Shown: positions 13,370 to 26,063, counted from the first letter of the stretch. The stretch: 64,000 nt of DNA from Neckera pumila (GCA_963969595.1 OZ018417.1:20028501-20092500), one strand, 5' to 3'. Notes: generated from the letters alone by a model not told the origin. A program made the numbers and translations.

Positions 13370-14050
13370 GGATAGATGCAAGAAAGACCGGTACTATTTT
13401 GCGTCACACTTGATGTACCGGAATTGTCATGGGCCATAACTTTTGCAAGTTGAAGTCAATGTACTTGAATTTTTTTTAAAAGAAGGCACCTTTGATAGTG
13501 AAAAGACCTATTATTTTTCAAAAATGAAGAAAATAAGTTATATAATTAATTTGTAATTTCCCTAATTTGTCACACTTTACGGTTTAGGGTTTTTAGTACT
13601 AGGGAGTACACAAAATTAATGATCTAGAGCTGAAATTTCTATGGTCTATTCTCATATTATAAAGTCATGTTTCTACCAAAGGAAATTTAAAAGTATTTTA
13701 TTTTGTGTCTTCTACATGCGTGCAAATAAAGCTCCCTTGCGCGTGCATTTCTGAACATTGAAGATGATTTTAAGACCATTCTTTTTGAGAAATCTCATCA
13801 CCATCAATGCTTCCTAAATGGCCAATTTTTGGTTTATTTAAAATTTTCTTTTCCTCTTTCTTACAAATTAAAATGTGAAAGTACCTATTTTCATGAGATT
13901 TTGCACTTTTCTAGTTCTTCTACTTAGAAAACTTTTCTATGCTTTTCCATCCTGGGGTACCTTTTTTTTAAAGGTTTATACACTAAATATATATTTCACA
14001 TTTTTTTAAAATTGTTTTTCCTACTTATATAATACTCCTAGAGAAAACAT
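13370..14050 (+). repeat. Dispersed repeat, copy 2 of a two-copy family
   Basis: Partner of 1300-2090. Shared landmarks appear in the same order: ATGCAAGAAA, ACTATTTTGCGTCACAC, CATAACTTTTGCAAG, AAATGGCCAATTTTTGG and ACTTAGAAAACTTTTCTATG. Divergence is high and the boundaries are approximate. Confidence 0.55.
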
Positions 14051-16390
14051 GAATATTGTGAAAAACGCTACCAAAACCGATCAATCTTTCTTGCAACCAT
14101 CCTGTGTTGGAACTATCTTTTTGCCTTCAATGGCTTCAAAGAAAGTGATGTTTACATGTTGCCTAATAGCCCCTAGACTTTCCAACCCAACACTAGTTGT
14201 TTCTACTTTGACCCTCCCAAGGCATTGTGATACAAAAAGCATCCCTGGCTGATCGATTTCTCTATCCGGACCTACCTCAAATGAAAGATTCAGTCACCAA
14301 ACAAGTCAAATCTCTCAGTACCTCTTTCATTTACCAAGTCCAAATTCAACAAGCTAATATTAGTTTAACCCTGAAGTGCTCCGACATCCATGTTTTGGAC
14401 AATGAACAAATGCCTTCGAGGCATTGTTTCATTCAACTAAGTTCTCATTCATCCAATGTAATACTTGAGTTTAGAAAAGACAACCTTCCTTAATGACCAA
14501 ATTCATGAAATTCCAATAAATGATGTTTTTATATAAAAATATAAGCAAAAATGTGCAAAAATTCAAATAAAGATTGAGATGTTTAGGAATTAACCTTGAT
14601 CATGGCATATCCTTCATTGTGTGAGAAGTGCTAGGACCAAAGGTTAAACCATGGTGAGAAGTGCAGGGAGTTGGCCAGCACGCCCTTCATTGTAGTCCTG
14701 GCACATTCTTCATTGTGCCTTTGGTTTTGGCACATCCTACATGGGACTTCTCACCACAAACACCTCTGCTTCTGCCAAAATAAGATAGACAAGCCTATTA
14801 CTACCCTGATTTGCAATCTGAGTATATTGGGGCCAATTCCAAGAAGGGCATGTATTTTTCAAAGGTGTGCGCTTGTTTTGCAAATCAAACCCAAGTGGAA
14901 TTATAATTTTTCAATCAAATTGTAATTTCTATGAATTTTTGAAGTGTCAACCCTGAAATTATAAAACCACTTGTAGACTGGAGTCATAAACATCATACCA
15001 ACAACCCATAACCACCCTTCCATGTATCTATTAGCACGTAAGTATGGACCAATGAAAAATTGACACATTAGTCTTGATGATATCAATGCTCTGCTTTTGT
15101 CAGGAAAGTGAGTGGAGTTGGATGAGTGTAGTGACGGAAATGGGGCCAAACTAGGATGGCGGAAATAGGAAGCTAGCGGCTTTAGGCTGGTTTACCTTAT
15201 CACAAGTCCAACATTCATACTTTGGAGTGGAATTGGACACGTTTAGGAACCCGAGTTCAATGATCCTAATGACAATCATTTTGGATTAGACTGTGTATTA
15301 TATGGCTAAAAGAAACATAAGTTAGAGCCACCTATAACCAACCAAATAAGGAATTCCAACATGATCTAGAATAGAGAAGGCAAAACAAATATTTTTAAGA
15401 GGTACATCAATAGAAATGAAAGGATTGTAAAAAAATTGGTAATTTTATTGCTTGAACTGAAATTACTACGAATTTTGGGAGGCAAAAAGTGCTCTAGACC
15501 CATGGCCAACCTCTAGACTCTTCCAATGCCGATCACTCAATAACTTTTTTCCTAATCATTATTTTCTACTTTCTTTCTCACAACTTAGGACATATGTCAT
15601 GTATTTATTAGTTCCAAACTTGAAAAGGAAAAAAAGAAACATTTTAAGCTTGGTCAAGAATACGTGCATCTATAGGTCGGGAATGGGTGGCTCTACCTTA
15701 GTACTCCGTAAATTACTTTGGAATTGCTAGTGTAATTTTTGCTTACAAACAGACCCAATTGTAAGACTTGTTGAATTTGTGTTTTGTCTTTGAGACCCAT
15801 TTGTCAGTGGCATCATGCAGGGATGTGTAATTTTGGGTTGTGAAGTCTCAAGCAATAACAACCACCAAATTATTTAAACTTAAAATCCTTTTAACCTCTA
15901 AAGTCTCATTGTCCCCTCGAGGGACAAAATTAATTTTAGACAGTCTCCTACGGCCTCAATATTCAACATGATTTTTTGAAACTTTTTGTAAAGATTAGAA
16001 AACACATTAGCTTTTTGTAAATATAATTTTTATTTCAATTGGTGCCTAGATGCAAAAGTTTTGGTACAAGAGGTCCTTTTTTTTTGGTGAGGCAAGCAGA
16101 AATCGCCTCATATACACAAAAAAAATTTATTTTTAGAAATTTATTTCTCATAGATTGTAATTTTATCTATATGGGAAGCTTTGATTCATCCATTTGGATT
16201 TGTTGTGTGAAAGTTATGAACAATCTTATTTTTTGAGCAATTAGAGCATCTCCTTGAAAAATAACGTATAGAATTCATTTCTAAATGCAATTTTCACAAT
16301 TTTTCAAAAAAAAATGTTTGACAAGGTTAAGTTTGTTTGCTAAAACAATCACCATTGGAATTATAGTGTTTTCATTCCATCTTAGAGTTG

Positions 16391-17316
16391 TTAACCCCTG
16401 AAGGACTGAGGCCCTTTTTCTGCCAAAAAACACTCAAAACTGCCATTTCTATAGCAAAACGTAAAAAAATTTGAAAGATGTTTTTTTTTTCACATCTAAC
16501 CATAGGATATAACACCTAACTAGTATGAGAATGTGCGGAAAAAACTTCAGAATTTTTGACTGCACAGATTGCAAGATATCTGAGTTTAAAGTGAAAAAAA
16601 CAAGTTTTTCAGCGCATTGTGGGACTAGATTTTTTGAATTTGAACACTTTTAACCTAAAACTTTTGCACTACAGAGTTTTGAGCTTTTAATGTTTATACT
16701 AGAGAATTGAGTTGAGAATCTAGCCAAAAAAAAAAAGTTCAAAAAAATTTAATTTTCATTATTAAAAAAATTGTTAAGTAGAAGTAGGTATGAGATAGAA
16801 GGAAATTCTAAAATATTTATATATTTTATGTGAGATTAAAATGCACTAATTCCAATGGTGAGATTGTTCTATCAAGTAAACTAAACCATGCAAAAAAATA
16901 AAACTTGAAAAATTTGAAAAATTGCATTCAAAAATGAATCCTACAAGTTATTTTTTTCAAAAAGATGCTCTAACTGCCCAAAAAACAAGAATGTCCATAA
17001 CTTTCTCATACAAAATCCAAATGAAATGAATCAAAGCTTTCTAGATAGACAAAAATATAATCTATGAGAAAAAAATACTTAAAAAAGAAAAATTTGCAAA
17101 TTTTTTTTGCTGCCCGCCGTCCCCTGTTTTGAGCTTATATGGTCATAACTTTTGTTCCCAAGCACCAATTGTGAAAAATATTATATTCCCTTGAAGCTAA
17201 TCAGCTTTTCTACCTCCAAAAAAAGTTTTAAAAAATCAAAAGAAAATTTCAGCACATAGGTACCTGCCTCAAAACGCATTTGTCCCCCGAAAGAACAATG
17301 GTCCTTTAGGGGTTAA
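16391..17316 (+). mobile_element. Complete TTAA-bounded element, 926 bp, no ORF
   Basis: The left end reads TTAACCCCTGAAGGACTG and the right end GTCCTTTAGGGGTTAA, giving inverted termini with TTAA on both sides. Aligning the surrounding host copy with the related sequence at about 60045-60080 shows one TTA(A/G) where this element has TTAA on both sides. TTAA therefore behaves as a target-site duplication. Length and sequence closely match 34972-35896 (925 bp). TTAA duplication with CCCT-like ends is characteristic of piggyBac-like elements; assignment to that superfamily is inference. All frames are short, so it would be non-autonomous. Confidence 0.8.
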
Positions 17317-17604
17317 GGATTCAGATTTTCTTTCAATCTTGGACCTACTTCTATTTAACAATTTTTTAAAGAATGAAATGAATTGTGGTTTTTTGGAATT
17401 TTTTTCCCTAGATTCTCAATTCAATTCTTCAACACCAAAAAAATTAAATTCAAATTTTGAAGTGCAAATTTTTTTACAAATGGTGGTCAAAGTCATTTGA
17501 AATTGCAAGCCAATGTTCAAAAAACAAATTTTTCCAACTTTGAATGCTAATATCTTCTAATCCATGTGGTCAAACTTTATGAAATTTTTAGCACATGATC
17601 TGAG

Positions 17605-17881
17605 TGGAATGTGACAAGTATCATTATACGCACACAAAATAGTGAAATTAGGTTACCCCATATTAATTTCCATAGTATTGAAGGAACTATGTGATGTATG
17701 GTTTGGTGCACTATTCATGGCTTGAATTCAGAGAGTGGCATGCACCTCCATGTGGACAAGCAGTGGCTCATGAGCTAACTTCTCTAAAGTAAGGCATCCT
17801 AATGTTAAGGCAACCTGATTTCACTATTTTGTGTATACAAAATAGTGAAATTAGGTTGCCTTATCAATTAGGTTGCTTTAC
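17605..17881. mobile_element. Small palindromic insertion with CTGAG duplication
   Basis: The host repeat reads GATCTGAG on the left and CTGAGATAAATTA on the right, matching the uninterrupted GATCTGAGATAAATTA near 608-622. CTGAG at 17600-17604 is repeated at 17882-17886. The insert holds ACAAAATAGTGAAATTAGG near its left side and a near-perfect hairpin at 17787-17882 built from the same phrase in both orientations. No coding capacity; superfamily unassigned. Confidence 0.65.
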
Positions 17882-18500
17882 CTGAGATAAATTACCTTAT
17901 GGATCAATACTTATCTACATAGAAGCGCATGCACACTCTATGAACCAAGCCTTGAACTAGTGCAGAAACCTATGCCATACACATGGCTCTGGATTGAATG
18001 CATCATTGTACAAAAGCAATGAATATTTCTATAGTGGGCTGTCGAGAAACTAGTGGGTCAACGTAATTTCAGTACTTTGTGTAGCCTTGCTGTGTATTCT
18101 TTATCTTCAAACGGTGTTGACCCATGCAATAATTGAATATTACAAGACGGTGAGGAATAGTTTTTCAAACATTGTGACTTACACCACCAAGAAAATCAGC
18201 CACAGCCCTAGAAAGGGAAAAAAACAAAAAATTTGACTCAGTTCTTTGGTCCCATCCGAGGGCACATATAAATTTCAACAACTATAGACACATCTCCAGT
18301 TTTCCATTTTTTGAAAAATATTGGCATCGTATTCCAAGAAGGGCTTTACTATTTGCAGTTCATAACTTCAACACCTGTATCGAAAAAAAGGATGGATGAA
18401 ATCAGGCCACAGCCGACTGAGTCCATCCTGCCAAGGTACACCGCCTGCATTCTGTTCATTGTTTAGAAACTCGACGTCGACCCGTCAACCTGCTAAGGGG

Positions 18501-20669
18501 TTAACCCCTAAATGTATTTGACTATGTTATCACCAAAAACACTCCAAAACTGCCATTTCTAATACAAGTACCAAATTTCAGAAAAAAATTATTTTTGGAC
18601 ACATATAACTATAAGATCTTACTAGTGTGACCCTGTGCCGTTGGCCCAATTTTCATCTACTCTCGGTTCCACTCCTGGTTCTACTTCCAATTCTACCCCC
18701 GGTTCCACTCCCGGTTCCACTCCCAGTAGCAAGAACGCCACCAAAATCAAAGTAAAAGTAATTTTCTAATTTTTTAATCAATAAATACTTTGAAATTCAA
18801 TAACTTTTGCACCACCCCTCCAAACGCCACGAAACCAAGCCGGTGCACCCCTCCTTGGCGAGAGCTTTCCGACGGTACCAAGCACGCGGCCGTGGGATGC
18901 ACAGTCCGGGAGATCTCAACGTAACAAACAAAACAAACAAAACAAACAAACAAAGAGCCTGATTTAAGGTATTGATTGTCATTATTAAAATATTTGTATT
19001 ATTATAAAAATCAGAATTTTATAAAATTATAAAATATAAATATATTGTATTCTATACCTTAAATCAGGCTGTTTGTTTGTTTGTTTGTTTGTTTGTTTGT
19101 TTTGTTTTGTTTGTTTGTTTTGTTTGTTACGTTGAGATCTCCCGGCCCGTGCATCCCATGGCCGCGTGCTTGGTACCATCGGAAAGGTCTCGGCGAGGAG
19201 GGGTGCACCGGCTTGGTTTCGTGGCGTTTGGAGCGGTGGTGCAAAAGTTATTGAATTTCAAAGTATTTATTGATTAAAAAATTAGAAGATTACTTTTACT
19301 TTGATTTTGGTGGCGTTCTTGCTACTGGGAGTGGAACCGGGAGTGGAACTAGAAGTGGATGAAAATTGGGCCAACGGCACAGGGCCACACTAGTATTAAT
19401 TAAATGCAAATCATTATAATTTTTATTGGCATCATAATCAATAATAGTTGGTCATCAATCACGTACAATCAATTAATTATAAATGCAATCATCAATCAAT
19501 ACTAGTGTGACCTTGTGCCGTTGGCCCAATTTTCATCTACTCCTGGTTCCACTCCTGGTTCTATTTCCGATTCTACTCCCAGTTCTACTCCCGATTCCAC
19601 TCCCAGTACCAAGAACACCACCAAAATCAAAGTAAAAGTAATTTTCTAATTTTTTAATCAATAAATACTTTGAAATTCAATTACTTTTGCACCACCGCTC
19701 CAAACGCCACAAACCAAGCCGGTGCACCCCTCCTCGGCGAGAGCTTTCCGACGGTACCAAGCACGCAGCCGGGGGATGCACGGTCCGGGAGATCTCAACG
19801 TAACAAACAAAACAAACAAACAAACAAACAAACAAACAGCCTGATTTAAGGTATTGATATTGCACTAGTTTGAAAAGATGTGGAAAAAAATTCAGAATTT
19901 TCCACCATGCAGATTGCAAGATATTAGTGTTTCAATTGAAAAAAATCTTTTTTTTGTCCTTGCAAAAAATCTGGGCAGCTGCACTTCACAAGGTCACATT
20001 TGTATAAAAAAAGTCCAAAATGGTGGATACTCTTTGGATTCATTTTGAAGTTGAGTTAACTATATGCTTGAAAAATTTAAGATCATTTGGAATTGTACAA
20101 CAGACAGGGAAAAAATAGTAAATAGAAAGAAGTAGAAAATGATTCAAAACACTAAATTGTTGAGAATTTAATTATGGAACTAAAAAATGCCAATTCCAAT
20201 GGTTGTAATGTTGTAATAAACAATCTACACCCAACTTTCAAATTTTTTTTTTCAAAAATATTGAAAATTGAGTTATATAAAGGACTTCAAACTTTATTTT
20301 AGAGCAAAGATTCCATAACTACTTGCAAACTAAAACTCCTCATAATTTCCATCTGATTAATAAAAATGGAATAATTCAAGGCTTTCTATGTATATATAAA
20401 TCTAAAGAACCAATTTCAAACTTTTATTTATTTTTTAAATGTTTTTCTAAGAATTTTTTGAGCTGCATGCGGAGCATTGAAAATCACATATTATACAATA
20501 ACTTTTGAACCATGTAGTCAATAGTTATGAAAATTGTTGGGCCTTAAAGCTACTTCTTGGGAAAATGTTGTGTGAACAATTCAAAGGAAAAAATAAAAAC
20601 TCCATTCATAGTGAGTTGCCCAAGATCGCTATGTTTCCAAAAAACGGTGTTTGGGTGTTTAGGAGTTAA
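18501..20669 (+). mobile_element. TTAA-family element (subfamily 2) split by a foldback insertion
   Basis: It begins TTAACCCCTAAATG with ATTTGACTATG following, and ends TTTAGGAGTTAA. Interior landmarks shared with 32516-33474 and 44740-48921 include CCAAAACTGCCATTTCTAA near the left end and CCAAAAAACGGTGTTTGGG near the right end. The foldback unit at 18621-19858 occupies the middle; without it the copy would be about 930 bp, the same size as its relatives. Confidence 0.8.
18621..19858. mobile_element. Three-armed foldback element with ACTAGTGTG ends
   Basis: A unit of about 340-355 bp occurs three times: plus at 18621-18976, minus at 19054-19394 and plus again at 19501-19858. Each unit begins ACTAGTGTGACC, carries 12-bp degenerate repeats of the type CGGTTCCACTCC, a conserved AAACGCCACGAAACCAAGCC and GAGATCTCAACGTAAC block, a variable (CAAA)n tract, and ends CCTGATTTAAGGTATTGAT. 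Arms 1 and 2 form a long hairpin with a 77-bp AT loop; 106 bp of unrelated sequence separate arms 2 and 3. A decayed fourth copy is at 63303-63680. No transposase is present and the superfamily is unknown; a Helitron2/Helentron relative or a foldback DNA element are possibilities. Confidence 0.75.
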
Positions 20670-22679
20670 AGGTGAGGAGCAAAAGGGACCACTAAAATGA
20701 AAATGAAAATTAAAAGGGTACCTAAATTTTTGGAAAATTACTCACCTAGTTTGCCAAATATGTATATATGTATGTATGTATATTGCCTAATTTATCAAAT
20801 TCAATTTGCTCTACACAATCTTGCATCATCTTTTTATCAATAAATATAGACATACAAGGCAAAGTTTTCAGCCTCACCATTTTGACCATTCTAAAGCCTC
20901 ACCATCCTAAAGCACAATCTCTCACAAACATAACATATCTCTCACACACAACCAACCCTGACACAAAACAAAACATTGACACATAAAGTAGAGAGTTTGG
21001 AATTTTGAGGTTAAGATAAGGATTCAGGTAAATGCAAATGCCTTAGATGAAATTAAGAACAACCTTTCAACTTAGATGAATGCCTAACTTGTTTTAATTA
21101 TATTTTAAAATTGCATAGTTTAATATATTAATTTTTGGATTGCCTAACTGGTTTTTGCACTTTAATTAACTATTAGGCAAAATCTACCCAAGTTGCTAAG
21201 AAGCTATTGCCACAGGGCCTTTTTATAATCATTACTATAATCCTATCCACAAGAAGACAAGGTAAAAAATGAATGATACATAGTGGCATCTTTTAACTTT
21301 TCATTTTGGTCCAAATCTCAAAGACAAAGCAAATGAAACTAATCCTTTTTTTCGAGTGAAAAATCATCCACTTTGAAGGGAGGGGACTTCCTACATACTT
21401 CACACACAAAAGTATCCCTCAACATGGATTAATTTCAACCGTCTAGGAATTGGAAAAGACCTTGTATTTTCAACACAACACATGGATACATGACTTGCGA
21501 CAATGAAGAAGAACAAGGTATTTGTCTTCTTCCATTCCATTATAAATAACTAGAGATGAGATATCCAACTTGAAAGAGTACAAAAATTTATTGCCCAAGC
21601 TCAAATGCTGCTAAATTTATTCCATTCAACAAGTTTAACTTTACAAATCTAAAGGCAGGCTAGCGCTAGCTAGCTAGCATTATTTCATCATGTTTATATC
21701 CAGCTAAGCTAGCAGATTAGTAGTTGTTTAAATTCATTAGTCATTTAATCATATTTTTATTATTAGTTAGATAATCCTAAGCTATGGGAAGCGAAAAAAG
21801 TCTCAAAGTGTTGAATTGTATTTGTGAATTGATACTATACAAATTCTGCTATGAACAACAAACTATCTGCAAGATCTTCAAGTTCTAGCATGCCTTGGAT
21901 AAAATTTGTGGTGTCCAACCTTGAAATGTGCATGGATTGGAAGCAATGCTTTTTTTTGTACATGATTTTTTGCCAATTGGCTACAACCAAAAGGTGTTGA
22001 CTACTTTTTGTAAAAAAAATCTTCATTTTCTTGGTCAAAATAGCTAAACTACTATTCTTTTTTAAAACCAATAGTCAAATATTACCTAGATATCACCTAA
22101 TTTCAATATAGGTATCACCAAGTATCATCCAAGTATCACAAGAGTATTGAAGAAATAGTTGGTTGCTTCTCCAAAATGAAAAGAAAAAAATATCATTGAT
22201 TGAAAGTATACAAGGTTTAACCACTTGAGATTTGATGTTGATCATAATAAGCAGCTCTCTTGCCCGCCTAGAGTTTTCCAAACTAACTCTTCCTTCCAAA
22301 ATTTCAAAACAAATGTAGATGCACAAAGTAGAGCTCTAAGCATGCTTAGCACAATTTCATATAATCTTGATATCTTTCCACTTTCCAAAATTATAAGAAA
22401 TACAATCCTTTCTTGAATGGCTCCTTGAGTGGAAAATATAGTTCACAATTCATTTGGCAACATCCCCCAAAATGGATGAATGAAAAATCCACTAAATTTT
22501 TTTTAGCATTGGCAATTTCTTTCTGTGTATTGTCCACTTTTTGGATGTAGGAGTGCTTCAGGGTTAAGCGTTTTTCTCTAGCCAAAATTTAATTTTCATG
22601 TATTGTGAATGTTCGCCTCTAACTAGGTCGCTAGTGCATTTCTACGTAATCATTGTCATTGCAAAGTTGTTACTAACTA

Positions 22680-22869
22680 GCATAGTAGAACCTTTCTAAA
22701 GTAGTAGGACCAAGATTGGGCTAATACATTACATTAGTGAGGTTATTATATTAGGGAGGGTCATTTGCATTCAGGAAGTTTGTATGTGGTCTTAGCTAAG
22801 ACCAGGTGATAATATTAGTTAAGAGAGATTATTACCTTAAAAGAATATTACTGTAGAGAGGTTCTACTG
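22680..22869. mobile_element. MITE resembling Emigrant/Lemi (pogo-type) elements
   Basis: The right end reads AGAGGTTCTACTG followed by TA; the left end reads TAGTAGAACCTTTCTAAAG in inverted orientation. CAGTAGAACCTC-type termini with TA duplications are known from Emigrant/Lemi1 pogo-related plant elements. The left terminus is degenerate, so the exact start is uncertain. The interior contains further inverted phrases (GAGGTTATTATATTAG and TAATATTAGTTAAGAG). No coding capacity. Confidence 0.6.
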
Positions 22870-23672
22870 TACCAAGCAATAGTTTTGGAACAAAACTCTT
22901 CATTAATTTTTGGTGAATTTGCAACATCATTACGCATGACAGTACTTTGTTTTGTTAATTTGTTGAGTAAGTTTTTTAGATCTTAGCAAACAATTTAAGG
23001 TAGTTGCACCAAAAATTGTTCCAACAAGCATTAATGTTAGTATGATTCCTGTTATTAAGCTATCTAAATTCTTATTGGGAGTCAAAAAGGAGATTTTTTA
23101 TTTTTTTGAACAACTTATATACAAATGAACTAAGAATTTTTTAAAATACTGAAAACAAGTGTACCCATTTGAAAGCAACCTTAGATTCTAATTTTCAAAG
23201 AATATTCATTTAAAGCAAAAATCTAAATGGGACAATTTTGCAACCATGTCACATTTGAGGTATATGCCCCTATAATCATGATTGCCTAAGTCTATGTAAC
23301 AACTACATTACAGATTACAAAGCGACACTAAAACCTAGATATTCATGACAAAAGATGTACAACATCACAACATGAAAACCTAGGAGAGCCTAGTCAATGC
23401 TAATTTTTGATACACCTACTCATAATACTTTTTACAGCTTATTCATTTAGTGTGTAAATGACAAATGTTGTAGTACGTTGGAATCTTCTATCACTTGGCA
23501 ATACAATAAAAAAATAATCATAATTATATTTATTAACAGTAACCATGCTCAATTGCTGATAGTGTTGATTATGTACTTGAGTTAGTATGTTCTAAACTGA
23601 GTGACCATTTAAAGGTTTGTCCACCATTTCATAGGTTTGCATGAATAGAAATATTTTTAATTTATTTTTTCA

Positions 23673-23855
23673 GAGAAAGAAAAATAGATGCCAATTATAA
23701 CACAAGTGGTTTCATATTTTTTGAAGCATTTTTTAACTAGTTATGAATTTCCTAAGATTTCTGTATTAAATACCTATTTGTGACTGTAGGTCTCCCAAAA
23801 TGCATCTACTTGCAACTTCTAAAGTGATTTGAGGAAATCAAGGCCAATGATTGGC
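23673..23855 (+). repeat. Dispersed repeat, inverted relative at 56322-56515
   Basis: Landmarks ACAAGTGGTTTCATATTTTT, GAAGCATTTT, CTAGTTATGAATTTCC and TTGATTTCC-type sequence (here GAGGAAATCAAGG) appear in the same order on the opposite strand at 56322-56515. The class is unknown; no termini were defined. Confidence 0.6.
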
Positions 23856-26063
23856 TCTTGCAATAAGAATATTTTTTTTCTCGATTCAATCAAGGGCTAA
23901 AGTGGTCCATTTAAGGACCACCTCATATCCATCAGTAGCTTTCTATAGGGTTGATTTGAAGAGGAAGGTTGGTTTTAGAGCAGACTACCTTATCTTAGAG
24001 CAAGCCCAATGTAGTCTTTGCATATGGCACCGAGAATTGGCACGCTCATGCAGAGTGAGGGGGGTGGGCTAGGCCTCTTGCAAGGATATTGCAGTCTCCA
24101 TTGCCTCCAATGTAGCGATGGGCAAAGGCTTAGCAAACCACCCCGGAACAGTTGTTTTTGAAAATTCAATGGAATCTCTTGCACTGTCCTACGCAGGCTT
24201 TTGGGGTGGTGTTTTGACTTTTGGGATATGTCAGAAAATTTGAGCTTTCGTGCAATGTTCCATGCTTTGCAAATTGCCTCAAAATGTTGAGCAGGGGCTT
24301 TCATTTGAAGAGATCTATAAAATACAGTGGACCAGAGTAGTTATATTGGGGAGCAATTCTTTTGCTCTTTTGCATGAAGACGTTGGAAGCCCCATTGGCA
24401 CCGTTCTCGTGCTTGTTCCATAGTTTGAAGAGTTTTGTAGAAAAATCTGGCAATTACCTAACTTTTAGAAGTTGTCTCGGATTTTTCAATTTTTACCCAG
24501 AAGTTAACCTAAAGAGTGAAAATTTTATTAGTTGAAACCCTCCATTTTAGAATGTGGTTTGGCAATTTGCCGGATTTCTTTTCCCATTTGTCAATTTTCC
24601 TGAATATGGAAAATGCGGTTGGCTTTGTGTTTTTGTAGGGTTTCTTTTCACTCTCTTATTTGTTGCTTTCAAGTATCCTTAGCAGGAGCTGAACCTAGCC
24701 AAGCCCCTACCATCCTAGGGCAAAAGATGTAGTCTTTGGAAAATACAATGTAGTTTATATTTTTGAAAAATTCTTTTTGGGGTCTAGTTTTAGCATCAAA
24801 AATCTGATTTTAAAAATGACTAATTATAGATTTTTTAATTCAAGATTTTGTTTTGTCTATTGCAATCTTGACTTTCTATAATTTTGAGGGCTCTTGGAAA
24901 TGAGCCTCAAATACACTAGATCTTAGAGAAAAAATCACATTAGATATTCATTTAAAATAATTTTAGAGTAGATTTTGAGAAGCCACAAATGTTATGTATG
25001 TTAGGCTCTTTAATTGTTTGAATGACCAACATTTTAGATTTAACATGTGAAAAGAGGATTGAAAGACTTCCAATCATTTTTGCAATTTTAGCACCCTCAT
25101 AATCAAACATTATAATCTATCAATTCATAAGTGATATTGTTGTGTTTTCTTTTCCTATATGATTTCTAACATGTCTAATTTGAATTTGTATAGTTACAGT
25201 GAAAAAAATTGGTACAACTTATCAAAATGTTGATTTTTTGTTCAATTTAGAACAAATTCTTAAAAGTTCAAAATATTGCTTTGGGCATTTAGGGGTTAAG
25301 TTAATGCATTTGTTTTGTGGGACATTGAGATTCTACTATTGGACCAAAATTCACTTATTAAATATTCACCAATGAAGCTTTTGAGTTCTAATATGTTTAT
25401 ATGAGTCATTTTTTTGAATCAAACAAAAATCAATGAACTAAATGAAGGTGAATAGGTGACCTGGCTGCCTTGACTAACATGGTGACAGGTGAATTTATGA
25501 GCTTCAATCATCATTTTGATAAGTTGAATGTCAATGAGGTGAGTGAGCCAATCACATTACTTACATACTCACATCAAATGCTAATAGTCTAGTACATGAA
25601 GGATAATTGATTGGCACAATAGAATATTATGCACTAGTAATAAAAATTGCCTAGAAAGCATGTGCTTGGTTGGCTACTTGCCGGAAAAAAGGATTTTGAA
25701 TCGGTAACTTTCCTACATACTCCAAAGACAAATGCCCAAGTTGCCGAGATTTAATTTTCCTACCCGGTCCATTTCCGAAAATCTTCTTTTTCCATTCGGA
25801 ACCTCATCCTAAATATTTCTATGTCATTCGGAGATCTTCAAAAAAATTCGGCTAGGTCGTAACTAAATGCCGGTACTCCCCATTCATTGGTTTGTTCCAG
25901 TGATGCATTGGAGCTGCTCTTAGGTGCAGTTCCCATATGTCGTTATATTGGCAACTGCTGTGAGCATCCCGGAGACCGAGGCGGATTCCATCCCCACGGT
26001 CAAAGGCGGAGACGGGATTGATCCCATCCTGACGGTCTTAGACCAAACTACCCGAAGGCCGTG

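Larger units (their letters stand above)
11788..16059. other. Intergenic region with dispersed repeats, no recognisable gene
   Basis: No domain-bearing frame was found. The stretch holds the degenerate repeat cluster at 12660-13195 and the repeat copy at 13370-14050. A 72-codon minus frame at 12459-12677 and two plus frames at 14049-14493 were read, but no family was recognised. A segment near 14640-14760 has short inverted phrases (GGTGAGAAGT and ACTTCTCACC). A phrase at about 15678 (GGGAATGGGTGG, then CTACCTTA) recurs at about 57657. Confidence 0.5.
16060..17900 (-). repeat. TTAA-family element, truncated copy carrying two nested insertions
   Basis: This copy is collinear with 1-630. It is interrupted by a second, complete family member in the opposite orientation (16391-17316) and by a small palindromic element (17605-17881). 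After the second insertion similarity resumes only briefly with GATAAATTA. The left terminus with TTAA is missing, so the host copy is the oldest layer in this stack. Confidence 0.75.
20670..25904. other. AT-rich intergenic region without a recognisable gene
   Basis: Frames are short and none shows a domain. It contains an Emigrant-like MITE (22680-22869), a dispersed repeat (23673-23855) and a TTAA-family right end, GGGCATTTAGGGGTTAA, at about 25283-25299 whose left end I could not place. The stretch 23850-24420 is less AT-rich and has a 104-codon minus frame at 23990-24304 with no recognised family. GCTAGC palindromes occur at about 21660-21680. Confidence 0.5.

Noticed and set aside
19077..19277. 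Repetitive-coded peptide frame (Val/Cys/Phe-rich) over the (CAAA)n tract
   Set aside because: Translation of a simple repeat within the foldback arm; the same frame in the other arms is broken.
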